In this document: positions 43,644-51,014 of the stretch, in pieces
Layout: each line of letters begins with the position of its first letter
Numbering within the stretch: position 1 is the first letter of the stretch
Assembly: GCF_008801925.2 (NCBI RefSeq)
Contig: NZ_CP062803.1
Span: 4,154,001 to 4,218,000 of the forward strand
Direction of reading: 5' to 3'
Origin: Cupriavidus basilensis
Lineage (GTDB): Bacteria; Pseudomonadota; Gammaproteobacteria; Burkholderiales; Burkholderiaceae
DNA length: 64,000 bases
The notes under the pieces: model-generated
What the model saw: the letters and a program-made list of their open reading frames with translations, nothing else
What the model was told of the DNA's origin: nothing
The model's database searches: none
Made by a program: the position numbers and the translations under genes

Positions 43644-43803
43644 TTCCACGGGGCGCTGGCCACACAGCCGGCCATGCGGACCTGACTCCACACGCTGCCA
43701 TCCTGCTGGCTAATTAAAGAATCGCTTACTATTCTGCCTTTCAGAGTGCATGCCCGGTTTCGGGGCAGGCCTCCCGCCGATTTCTCACCGCATCAAACGC
43801 CAC

Positions 43804-45120
43804 ATGCAAGCCAACGCTGCAATACCTCAAGTCCACGAAATATCCAAAGCCCAACGACGAAAGGCCATCCTCGCCGCCACCATCGGCAACGGCCTGGAGT
43901 GGTTCGACTTCACTGTCTACAGCTTCTTTGCGCTGATCATTGCCAAGCTGTTCTTCCCCACCGGCAATGACCTCACGTCTTTCCTGCTGACCGTCGCCAC
44001 CTTCGGCGTGGGCTTTTTCATGCGCCCGGTCGGCGCCATCGTGCTCGGCGTCTACGCCGACCGCGTCGGCCGCAAGGCAGCGCTGACCCTGACCATCCTG
44101 ATGATGGCACTCGGCACCGCCATCATCGGCCTGGCGCCCACCTATTCGTCGATCGGCCTGTGGGCACCGGCGCTGATCGTGCTGGCCCGGCTGATCCAGG
44201 GCTTCTCGGCCGGCGGCGAGGTTGGCGGCGCCACCGCCTTCCTGATCGAGCACGCGCCCGACGAGGAGCGCGGCGCCTACGCGAGCTGGCAGCAGGCCAG
44301 CCAGGGCATTTCCTTCATGCTGGGCGCTGCCATGGGCGCGCTGGTGATCAACGGCCTGGAGCCGGAGCAGATCGATGCCTGGGGCTGGCGCATCCCGTTC
44401 CTGTTCGGCCTGCTGATCGGCCCGGTCGGGATGTATATCCGCTCGCACCTGGAGGAGCCGCCCGCCTTTGAAGCCCGCCGCGCCGAACGCGCTGCCAGCA
44501 AGGTCAAGTTCTCGCCGCTCACGCAGGTGCTGCGCGACCATCCGCGCGAAGTGCTGGCCGGCCTGGGCGTGACCATCCTGTGGACGGTCTGCACCTATGT
44601 GCTGGTGTTCTACATGCCGTCGTACGCCAAGCAGCAGCTCGGCCTGCCCCTGGGCGCCACCTTCCAGTCGACCGCACTATGCGGCGCCATCATCCTGGTG
44701 CTATGCCCGCTGATGGGCATGCTGTCCGACCGCGTGGGCCGCAAGCGCATGCTGGGCACCGTGGCGCTGATCATCGGCGTGCTGGCCTATCCGCTGTTCC
44801 ACTGGCTCAACGTCTCGCCGACCACCCAGACCCTGCTGATGGTCCAGGTGATCCTGGGCATCCTGCTGGCGGCCTTCACCGGCCCGGCGCCGGCCGTGCT
44901 GGCCGAGCAGTTCCCCACCGAGGTGCGCTCCACCGGCCTGTCGCTGGCCTACAACTTCGCCGTGACCATCTTCGGCGGCTTTGCCCCGCTGATCGTGACC
45001 TGGCTGATCGCATCGAGCGGCAGCAAGCTGGCGCCGGCCTACTACGTGATTGCCGCGGCCGCGATCAGCTTTGTCGCGCTGCTGTTCATGCACGACCGTA
45101 CCGGCAAGCCCCTGCAGTAA
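43804..45120 (+). CDS. MHS-family MFS transporter (proline/betaine or citrate type)
   Basis: A 438-residue metabolite:H+ symporter. Diagnostic features are ILAATIGNGLEWFDFTVYSFFALIIAKLFFP near the N-terminus, GFFMRPVGAIVLGVYADRVGRKAALTLTILMMALGTAIIGL in loop 2-3, RLIQGFSAGGEVGGATAFLIEHAPDEERG before helix 5, and FPTEVRSTGLSLAYNFAVTIFGG near helix 10. Homologues carry proline/glycine betaine, citrate or alpha-ketoglutarate; the substrate here cannot be told. The ATG at 43804 is chosen over an in-frame one at 43750 because it gives the normal leader. A bidirectional terminator follows. Confidence 0.93.
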   Translation: MQANAAIPQVHEISKAQRRKAILAATIGNGLEWFDFTVYSFFALIIAKLFFPTGNDLTSFLLTVATFGVGFFMRPVGAIVLGVYADRVGRKAALTLTILMMALGTAIIGLAPTYSSIGLWAPALIVLARLIQGFSAGGEVGGATAFLIEHAPDEERGAYASWQQASQGISFMLGAAMGALVINGLEPEQIDAWGWRIPFLFGLLIGPVGMYIRSHLEEPPAFEARRAERAASKVKFSPLTQVLRDHPREVLAGLGVTILWTVCTYVLVFYMPSYAKQQLGLPLGATFQSTALCGAIILVLCPLMGMLSDRVGRKRMLGTVALIIGVLAYPLFHWLNVSPTTQTLLMVQVILGILLAAFTGPAPAVLAEQFPTEVRSTGLSLAYNFAVTIFGGFAPLIVTWLIASSGSKLAPAYYVIAAAAISFVALLFMHDRTGKPLQ

Positions 45121-45145
45121 TACCGCCAGACGTCGCATTGGAATG

Positions 45146-45175
45146 AAAAAGGCCAGCCGCAAGGTTGGCCTTTTT
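45146..45175. terminator. Terminator after the MHS transporter
   Basis: AAAAAGGCCAGCC / GCAA / GGTTGGCCTTTTT is a 13-pair stem (one G-T) with a GNRA tetraloop; T5 on the plus strand and T5 on the minus strand make it usable in both directions. Confidence 0.9.
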
Positions 45176-45183
45176 CTTTGCGC

Positions 45184-45396
45184 TCAGTCCGGCGGCGGCT
45201 GCTGCGCGCCCAGTACCCGCAGCAGCCGCCAGGCCATCAAGCGCAGCACGCCGACCGCCTGCAGCAGCGCACCCCACAGGATAAAGCGCCGGTTGCGCTG
45301 GGTGTCCAAAGGCACGGCCGTTGGTGCGGATACTGCGTTTGCCGGCACCCGTAACCGCCTGCACCATGCGTGTCCAGTGCAACGCCAGGGCGACAT
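45184..45396 (-). CDS. Possible small hydrophobic protein
   Basis: A 70-codon ORF ending RFILWGALLQAVGVLRLMAWRLLRVLGAQQPPPD, which could be one amphipathic or membrane helix followed by a short tail. The terminator at 45146-45175 lies just downstream, which weakly supports a transcript here. The N-terminal half is not protein-like and the start is uncertain. A chance frame cannot be excluded. The 345-bp stretch 45121-45465 otherwise holds only the terminator. Confidence 0.3.
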   Translation of the reverse strand: MSPWRCTGHAWCRRLRVPANAVSAPTAVPLDTQRNRRFILWGALLQAVGVLRLMAWRLLRVLGAQQPPPD

Positions 45397-45465
45397 TTCC
45401 AGGCGATTCCAGGCGCTTCCGGGCGCTTCCAGTCGATATGCGCCGGCTGGGCGCTTGACCGGGGG

Positions 45466-45819
45466 TTATTCTTCTTCGCCCTCTTTATGGATATTGATCA
45501 CATGCCGCGCCTCGAACCAGAGCGGCATGCCGGGCGCCATTTCCTCCGTGCAATAGGGCTGGTTGTCCAGCTCGCCGCTGTAGAGATCGCCTTCGCGCCC
45601 GGTCACGATCACCCACATGCGTTCCACGTGCTGCTCCTCGCGGTCCTGCTCGTCGGCGGTGACGATGCGAAAGATCAGCTTCACCAGCTGGCCGGCCTGC
45701 AAGGCCTGGCGCTCTGCCAGTGCCGGCACCCAGAACGTCTCGGGGTGCGCCTCGCCAATGACCTCGCCGTCGTCGAGCTGCCAGCCGTCTTCTTCGATGG
45801 TCGCCAGTCGTTTTTCCAT
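45466..45819 (-). CDS. DUF2314-like protein
   Basis: A 117-residue soluble protein with GAGG before the ATG at 45819. WQLDDGEVIGEAHPETFWVPALAERQALQAGQLVKLIFRIV and VERMWVIVTGREGDLYSGELDNQPYCTEEMAPGMPLWFEARHVINI match the DUF2314/YegJ-type pattern in which the domain is small, rich in Trp and acidic residues, and of unknown role. It lies alone on the minus strand, 123 bp from the divergent glycosylase gene. No partner is evident from context. Confidence 0.78.
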   Translation of the reverse strand: MEKRLATIEEDGWQLDDGEVIGEAHPETFWVPALAERQALQAGQLVKLIFRIVTADEQDREEQHVERMWVIVTGREGDLYSGELDNQPYCTEEMAPGMPLWFEARHVINIHKEGEEE

Positions 45820-45942
45820 GTCAGTCCTCTTAATCAATTCGTCCTTTACGGGCGGCATCGTAGCAAATGCGCCCCGAGGCCGCGCGGGCGCGACATGCAG
45901 CGCGAGTCGCTTTAAGATGGCAAATCGAAGGAGAACGCACCC

Positions 45943-46635
45943 ATGGCAGCAGATAGCGACGTGACAAAAAAAGCGGCACCGAAAGCAGCGAAGAAAGCGG
46001 CGCCACCGGCGACAAACATCGTGGCGGACACGGAGCGCCAGCGCTGCAGCTGGTGCGGCACGCTGGAAGACTACTGCCACTACCACGACAACGAATGGGG
46101 CTTTCCCGTCGACGACGACCGGCGCCTGTTCGAGAAGCTATGTCTGGAAGGTTTCCAGGCAGGCCTGAGCTGGCTCACCATCCTGCGCAAGCGCGAGGCG
46201 TTTCGCCGCGCCTTCGCCAACTTCGAGATTGAAAAGGTGGCTCGCTTTGGCGAACGCGATATCCAGCGGCTGCTGGGCGACGCCGGCATCGTGCGGCACC
46301 GCGGCAAGATCGAGGCGGCGATCAACAACGCGCAGCGCGCCCTGGAACTGCTGGAAACGGAGCCGTCGCTGGCCGCGTACTTCTGGCGCTTCGAGCCCGA
46401 TCCGGCCAGCCGCCCCAAGCTGCTGACGCCGGAAGTGCTGCGCACCATGGCCATTTCGCCGGAATCCACCGCGCTGTCCAAGGACCTGAAGAAACGCGGC
46501 TGGCGCTTTGTCGGCCCCACCACGATGTACGCGCTGATGCAGGCCATGGGCCTGGTCAACGATCACCGGGAAGGCTGTGCAACGCGAGAGGAAGCCTTGC
46601 TCGCAAGGCAAGCGTTCAAGGTGCCGGGAAGGTGA
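45943..46635 (+). CDS. tag: DNA-3-methyladenine glycosylase I
   Basis: A 230-residue enzyme. QRCSWCGTLEDYCHYHDNEWGFPVDDDRRLFEKLCLEGFQAGLSWLTILRKREAFRRAF is unmistakable for Tag, including the Cys/His zinc ligands (CSW near the start, His and Cys in the C-terminus NDHREGCATRE) and the active-site Glu (LEGFQAGLSW). The remaining segments DIQRLLGDAGIVRHRGKIEAAINNA and FVGPTTMYALMQAMGLVNDH are equally typical. It removes 3-methyladenine during base-excision repair. An additional Lys/Ala-rich N-terminal arm (TKKAAPKAAKKAAPPA) of about 24 residues is unusual and may bind DNA. Confidence 0.95.
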   Translation: MAADSDVTKKAAPKAAKKAAPPATNIVADTERQRCSWCGTLEDYCHYHDNEWGFPVDDDRRLFEKLCLEGFQAGLSWLTILRKREAFRRAFANFEIEKVARFGERDIQRLLGDAGIVRHRGKIEAAINNAQRALELLETEPSLAAYFWRFEPDPASRPKLLTPEVLRTMAISPESTALSKDLKKRGWRFVGPTTMYALMQAMGLVNDHREGCATREEALLARQAFKVPGR

Positions 46636-46677
46636 GGTAAACGTCGGGCAGGCGATGGCAGCATGCGACTGCAGCAC

Positions 46678-46968
46678 GTATACCTGCTGGCAAGGATGCC
46701 CGCTCAGGTATACGTGCCAAGCGCTGCAACAAATGCGGGCAACGTATACGTCCGGCGCAATGGTTGCCTTATGTCTTTCTTTATTGTTTACGTATACCAA
46801 TATAGTAGTAGTAGGTAAACGGCCCGTTTTTCCGTGGATAAGCCGGTTTTTCCCTTTCCGCTCAATGACTTGCGGATGGGATAAGCCCTAGGGAATACCC
46901 TGATCTCGCGGGATATCTACCGGACGTATACGTGGCGAGAAAAAACCGCCTCGAAGTTGTTCGTATAC
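46678..46968. repeat. Six GTATAC palindromes (extended ACGTATACGT)
   Basis: Contexts are cACGTATACctg, cagGTATACGTgcc, aACGTATACGTcc, ttACGTATACcaa, gACGTATACGTgg and ttCGTATACGccc. Chance expectation in 291 bp at this base composition is far below one. Centre distances are about 30, 36, 48, 134 and 37 bp. This is iteron-like and probably bound by a dedicated protein. Confidence 0.8.
46833..46841 (-). promoter_or_regulatory. DnaA-box-like sequence
   Basis: TTATCCACG on the minus strand matches the DnaA consensus TTATNCACA at 8 of 9 positions. It lies between the GTATAC sites. Confidence 0.45.
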
Positions 46969-47034
46969 GCCCCACAACCCACCCCCAGCCGGGGCACAGC
47001 TTTCCTGCCTGCTTATCCCCAGGTTTTTGCCAGG

Positions 47035-47043
47035 TTATCCACA
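47035..47043 (+). promoter_or_regulatory. DnaA-box-like sequence, exact match
   Basis: TTATCCACA equals the consensus DnaA box. It lies 22 bp after another TTATCCC element and 67 bp downstream of the last GTATAC site. Confidence 0.5.
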
Positions 47044-47291
47044 GCCCGGCCGGGGTAAACGCCTCCCGCTTTCATTGATCGCATGTTGTGTCCCGCCCAA
47101 CCGCGGCTAGCCTGCGTGTCTGTCGTTCTCCAACAGGTTTACCCGAAAAAGTGGCGACGCCGGCGCTATTGGCGCCGCCATGCGGGTGGCATGGTCCATG
47201 CGGTTAAGGATTCAGAGCGCGGCGCCGATGCTCGTTTCCTTCCACGTTCCCACCGTCCCACCCGGAGCCATCGCTCCTTTGGAGAACCGTC

Positions 47292-47669
47292 ATGAAGATC
47301 AACCGCCATGAACAACGAGAGAGCCAGCCCTGCTCGCGCATGCAGGCAGCGAGGCGAACCCTGCGCCGAGGTGTCCTGTTGATGCGCGTGTTCGCGCTAT
47401 GTGCGAACAGCATCGCCTATGCCCAACCCCCCGCACCACCCCAGTCATTGGTCACGCCAGAGCAGACGTTTGCGCAGGGTTACCTCGAGGCCGTCTCCAC
47501 TGGCTATGACAACGGCCAGGCGCTGCTGGGATCCGAGGGCATCGCACCTGTGCGGTTGCCGCATTCGCCTACCACGCAGATCAGGCCGTCCCCGGCGCCG
47601 TCCACACCGGCACCCACGGCCGCAAATCCATCGGTGGTCCCGGTTTCGCAGAAGACGCGCCGCGAGTAA
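47292..47669 (+). CDS. Hypothetical exported protein
   Basis: A 125-residue ORF with GGAG eight bases before its ATG at 47292. After a long basic leader (RTLRRGVLLMRV) comes a hydrophobic stretch FALCANSIAYAQP that could be a signal peptide with cleavage after YAQ or AYA. The mature part is Pro/Thr-rich (SPTTQIRPSPAPSTPAPTAANPSVV). I do not recognise it. It stands alone downstream of the GTATAC region and upstream of the tRNA terminator. Plausible small secreted or envelope protein, but it could be non-coding. Confidence 0.45.
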   Translation: MKINRHEQRESQPCSRMQAARRTLRRGVLLMRVFALCANSIAYAQPPAPPQSLVTPEQTFAQGYLEAVSTGYDNGQALLGSEGIAPVRLPHSPTTQIRPSPAPSTPAPTAANPSVVPVSQKTRRE

Positions 47670-47778
47670 CCGCGGTGAGCGGTGAAAACGACGTGCGCCC
47701 TGTGGGCGCATTGCGCCATCACGCCGTCAGCCCGCCGCAGCGTCTGCATGCGTATCAGGGAAAGCCGTACTCCAAAAC

Positions 47779-47812
47779 AAAAAACGCACTACGTCGTTAA
47801 ACGTAGTGCGTT
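47779..47812 (-). terminator. Rho-independent terminator after tRNA-Ala
   Basis: A perfect 12-bp stem AACGCACTACGT / loop / ACGTAGTGCGTT is followed on the minus strand by T tract TTTT-G-TTTT. It lies 18 bp past the tRNA 3' end in the direction of transcription. Confidence 0.85.
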
Positions 47813-47830
47813 GTCTCGTACTGCGAATCC

Positions 47831-47906
47831 TGGTGGACCGAAGGAGGATCGAACTCCCGACCTCTGCATTGCGAACGCAGCGCTCTCCCAGCTGAGCTAT
47901 CGGCCC
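47831..47906 (-). tRNA. tRNA-Ala, anticodon CGC
   Basis: A 76-nt cloverleaf on the minus strand: acceptor GGGCCGA pairs with TCGGTCC, the D-loop is AGCTGGGA, the anticodon stem CTGCG/TGCAG encloses loop TTCGCAA with anticodon CGC (reads GCG), and the T-arm GGGAGTTCGATCCTCC contains TTCGA. The CCA end is encoded. It lies 40 bp after soxB and has its own terminator. Confidence 0.96.
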
Positions 47907-47946
47907 GTGACGGACGATTGTAGCTCAGTTTTTCGCGGCTGTTCAA

Positions 47947-49668
47947 TCACGTTGCCATGCCTGCGTTGCCGGTCATGCCGCGCACGGTCGGCAGGTTCAA
48001 CGGGCGGGCGGTGACCTCGCCGGAGGCGCGCAGCCACTGGGCCATCAGGTCCCAGATCGGCGGGCTGCCGCTCTGGCGGGCGTCTTCGGAGACGGGTGCC
48101 CAGCCGGCTACCTTGTAGGTCTTGGCCGCGTCGATGGGCTGGCCCTTGAGACGCATTTCGGTGATGCGCTTTCCCATCGAAGCGGTGGGGTCGATGGTGT
48201 ATTGCAGGCCGCCCACGCGCACCATGTCGCCGCCTTGCTGGTAGTAGGGGTCGGGGTTGAACAGATTGTCGGCCACGTCTTCGAGGATGGTCTTGATGGT
48301 CTCGCCGCTCATCGCGGTGACGGTGGTGTGGGGATACGTGATGGCGGTCTGGTCCATCAGGTGTTCCATGGTGATGGCCTGCCCCGGCAGCAGCGTGGTG
48401 CCCCAGCGAAAGCCCGGCGAGAAGGCGATTTCGGCGCCCTGCACGTCCATCAGGCCGTCCAGGATCAACTGGTCGAACGTGCCGTTGAAGTTGCCGCGGC
48501 GATATAGCAGGCCGCTGTTGCGCGCCAGCACTTCGCCGAGTTGCTTCTCGTAAGGTGCGCGCACCTTGGCGATCAGCGCGTCCATGGCGGGATCGGCGGC
48601 GAGGTAGTTGGCGAAGACCGGCAGCAGGCGGTAGCGAAAGCCGCTGACCTTGCCGCCCCTGACGTCGAAGTCGAGCACGCCGAGGAACTTGCCGTTGGAG
48701 CCGGCGTTGGTGACCAGCGTGGTGCCCCCGGCGTTGCCGACTGGCACCGGCGCGGGCATGCCGTCGTGCGTGTGGCCGCCGAGGATAGCGTCGAGCCCGC
48801 GCACGCGCGAGGCGAGCTTGAGGTCCACGTCCATGCCGTTGTGCGACAGCAGCACGACCACCTGTGCGCCCTTGCCGCGCGCCTGGTCGATGACCTGCTG
48901 CAGGTTTTCTTCCTGGATGCCGAAGGTCCAGTCGGGCGTGAAGTAGCGCGGGTTGGCGATCGGCGTGTAGGGGAATGCCTGGCCGATGATGGCCACCGGC
49001 ACGCCGTTCATCTCGCGGATCACGTAGGGGTCGAAGACGGGATCGCCGAAGTCGTTGGTCTTGATGTTCTGCGCGAGGAAGGCGACCTTGCCCTTGAAGT
49101 CGCGCTCGACGATCTCGGTGACGCGCTCGGCGCCGAGCGTCATCTCCCAGTGCGGGGTCATCACGTCCACGCCCAGCGCCAGCGCGGCGTCGACCATGTC
49201 CTGCCCGCGCGTCCACAGCGCGGTGGCGGAACCCTGCCAGGTGTCGCCGCCGTCGAGCAGCAGCGCGCCGGGCCGCCCGGCCTTGAGCTGCTTGACCAGC
49301 GTGGCGAGGTGGGCGAAGCCGCCAACCTTGCCGTAGCGGCGCGCGGCTTCGGTGAAATCGAGATAGGTGAAGGCGTGGGCCTGCGCGCTGCCCGGGGCGA
49401 TGCCGTAGTGGCGCAGGAAGGCCTGCCCGACGAGGTGCGGCGGCTTGCCCGCGTAGTCGCCCACGCCGAGGTTGACGTTGGGCTCGCGGAAATGCAGCGG
49501 GCGCAGCTGTGCGTGGCAATCGGTGAAATGCAGCAGGTGCACATTGCCGAAGCGCGGCACGTCATAGAGCTTGCCGGCGGCCTGCGCGGCTTGCGCGTCG
49601 GTGGCGGGAAAGGCCATGCCGCCGGCGCCGGCGATAGCCAGCACCTGCAGGAACTCGCGTCGGTTCAT
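47947..49668 (-). CDS. soxB: Thiosulfohydrolase SoxB
   Basis: A 573-residue periplasmic dimanganese hydrolase. Its N-terminus MNRREFLQVLAIAGAGGMAF is a Tat-like signal (RREFLQ). The metallophosphoesterase ligands occur in LHFTDCHAQLRP (Asp50, His52), LLDGGDTWQGS, LSHNGMDVD and GGHTHDG. The C-terminal domain (VTAMSGETIKTILEDVADNLFNPDPYYQQGGDMVR) is SoxB-like and separates it from ordinary 5'-nucleotidases. It releases sulfate from the sulfonate bound to SoxY. It is the last gene of the sox operon, 105 bp after soxW. Confidence 0.95.
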   Translation of the reverse strand: MNRREFLQVLAIAGAGGMAFPATDAQAAQAAGKLYDVPRFGNVHLLHFTDCHAQLRPLHFREPNVNLGVGDYAGKPPHLVGQAFLRHYGIAPGSAQAHAFTYLDFTEAARRYGKVGGFAHLATLVKQLKAGRPGALLLDGGDTWQGSATALWTRGQDMVDAALALGVDVMTPHWEMTLGAERVTEIVERDFKGKVAFLAQNIKTNDFGDPVFDPYVIREMNGVPVAIIGQAFPYTPIANPRYFTPDWTFGIQEENLQQVIDQARGKGAQVVVLLSHNGMDVDLKLASRVRGLDAILGGHTHDGMPAPVPVGNAGGTTLVTNAGSNGKFLGVLDFDVRGGKVSGFRYRLLPVFANYLAADPAMDALIAKVRAPYEKQLGEVLARNSGLLYRRGNFNGTFDQLILDGLMDVQGAEIAFSPGFRWGTTLLPGQAITMEHLMDQTAITYPHTTVTAMSGETIKTILEDVADNLFNPDPYYQQGGDMVRVGGLQYTIDPTASMGKRITEMRLKGQPIDAAKTYKVAGWAPVSEDARQSGSPPIWDLMAQWLRASGEVTARPLNLPTVRGMTGNAGMAT

Positions 49669-49773
49669 TGTCTCGTCCTGTGCATGTCATGTGCCGGTGT
49701 CTGGCTCTTGCGACCCGGCATCTTGTGGCCAATGTGGCCGATGTGGTTGATGCGGCCGATACGGCCGATACGG

Positions 49774-50295
49774 CTACTTCTGCGTTGGCGTGGCGTACCT
49801 GGCCAGCGCCGCGACTTCCTCTTCCAGCATCTCGCCGACCTCCTTCTGCACGACCTTGCCGTGGGCGTCGATCACATACAGCTCGGGCAGGCCGCGGCGC
49901 TTGCCGAGCGCGGCGCGCAGCGCCGGCGTGTCCATCGCGGCCGGGAAGGTGTAGCTGTGCTTCGCGATGTAGGCGGTGGCGTCGCGGGGGTCCTTGTCGA
50001 TGCTGACCGCAAGCACTTGCAGCCCGCCGCGTGCGCCGCCGGTGCTGTCAAAGAGTTTTTGCAGGCGCGGGTTCTGCAGCGCGCAGAAGGGGCACCACGA
50101 TGCCCAGACTTCCACCACCAGCGGCCTGCCGGCCAGGTCGGCGGGTGTCAGGACCCGGCCGTCGAGCAACTGCACTGGCGGCAGGCGCACGGTGTCGCCT
50201 ACCTCCAGCGCGGCGGCAGCGCCGCTCCAGGCCAGTAAGGCAAGCAGCAGCACGCGCGCGCGCCGGAGGGAGCCTGCCATGCGGCTGGGTGTCAT
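49774..50295 (-). CDS. SoxW-like periplasmic thioredoxin (TlpA/ResA fold)
   Basis: A 173-residue protein with a signal peptide (RVLLLALLAWSGAAAA) and a thioredoxin fold. The redox motif is WASWCPFC (Cys68, Cys71), with VLAVSIDKDPRDATAYI and GLPELYVIDAHGKV typical of the TlpA/ResA branch. It starts 9 bp after soxX ends and precedes soxB, so it is inside the sox operon, the position of SoxW, which keeps SoxYZ or the SoxAX cysteine reduced. The usual electron donor SoxV is not seen in the window. Confidence 0.85.
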   Translation of the reverse strand: MTPSRMAGSLRRARVLLLALLAWSGAAAALEVGDTVRLPPVQLLDGRVLTPADLAGRPLVVEVWASWCPFCALQNPRLQKLFDSTGGARGGLQVLAVSIDKDPRDATAYIAKHSYTFPAAMDTPALRAALGKRRGLPELYVIDAHGKVVQKEVGEMLEEEVAALARYATPTQK

Positions 50296-50304
50296 CGCGC
50301 AGCC

Positions 50305-50997
50305 TTACTGGTTGACCGGCGAGGCCGGGTCCAGCAGCAGCGCCATCACGTCGCGGATCTGCTGCTCGGTGAGGATGCCCTTGTGCCCGAAGCGCGGCAT
50401 GTTGGAGCAGGCCGCGAACGCGCTGGAATCCCAGATCTTGCCCCAGGTGTACTTGAGCACCGCCTCGGAGTCGCCGCGCAGCTTGCCGTACTGGTACAGC
50501 GACGGGCCGATATTGCCAAACGAGATCTCGGCCTTGGTCATCTGGTGGCAGGCATAGCAGTTGGCGCCGTTGGGGCTGCCGACCGCGTCGGAGAACTGCA
50601 TGCCGCGCCCGTTCTGGGCGGTCTTCTCGCCTTCCTTCCAGTCGCCCAGCCATTGCTTGTCGGCGGGGTACTTGATCTGCTTGAACTCGGCGGCCTCGAT
50701 CTTCTTCGCCACCGCGGCCGGCACCTTGGAGCGGTCGGGGTAATCGCTGCAAGCCTTCTGCATGGCGTCGCGATCGAGCACGCCTTCGACCGTGGCCGGG
50801 CCCTTGGAGGTGAAGGAGCTTTCGATCAGCTTCTTCATGTCGGCGTCGCTGACGGCGGCGACCTTGGCGCTGGCGTTCGCAGGCTTTGTGGCCTTGGCCG
50901 GCTTGGCGCTGTCTTCCGCGTGAGCCATGCCACCCATGCAGGCCAGCATGGCGAACGTGGCCAGCGTGCCTTGTGCGTATTTATGCGCTTGTTTCAT
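50305..50997 (-). CDS. soxX: Cytochrome c SoxX
   Basis: A 230-residue periplasmic monoheme cytochrome with a signal peptide (TLATFAMLACMGGMAHA). The heme motif is CYACH at residues 147-151, and the axial Met probably comes from the NMPRFGHKGILT segment. The N-terminal extension of about 40 residues after the signal (Lys/Ala-rich) is typical of long SoxX. With SoxA it forms SoxAX, which oxidatively links thiosulfate to SoxY. It lies 17 bp after soxA and overlaps neither neighbour. Confidence 0.93.
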   Translation of the reverse strand: MKQAHKYAQGTLATFAMLACMGGMAHAEDSAKPAKATKPANASAKVAAVSDADMKKLIESSFTSKGPATVEGVLDRDAMQKACSDYPDRSKVPAAVAKKIEAAEFKQIKYPADKQWLGDWKEGEKTAQNGRGMQFSDAVGSPNGANCYACHQMTKAEISFGNIGPSLYQYGKLRGDSEAVLKYTWGKIWDSSAFAACSNMPRFGHKGILTEQQIRDVMALLLDPASPVNQ

Positions 50998-51014
50998 CTC
51001 TGCTCTCCCTTGCC

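Larger units (their letters stand above)
46636..47291. other. Gene-free region with GTATAC palindromes and DnaA-box-like sequences
   Basis: No convincing gene in 656 bp. GTATAC occurs six times within 291 bp (46678, 46708, 46744, 46792, 46926 and 46963), most extended to ACGTATACGT or a half of it. TTATCC elements occur four times: TTATCCACG at 46833-46841 (minus strand), TTATCCC at 46878-46884 (minus), TTATCCC at 47013-47019 (plus) and TTATCCACA at 47035-47043 (plus, exact DnaA box). GGTAAACG-type words occur near 46638, 46814 and 47053. The composition is locally AT-richer (46760-46860). Confidence 0.7.

Noticed and set aside
46636..47291. Calling the GTATAC/DnaA-box cluster the chromosomal oriC or a plasmid origin
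   Set aside because: No dnaA, dnaN, parAB or rep gene lies near, and only two DnaA boxes are convincing; it is kept as an unexplained repeat region.
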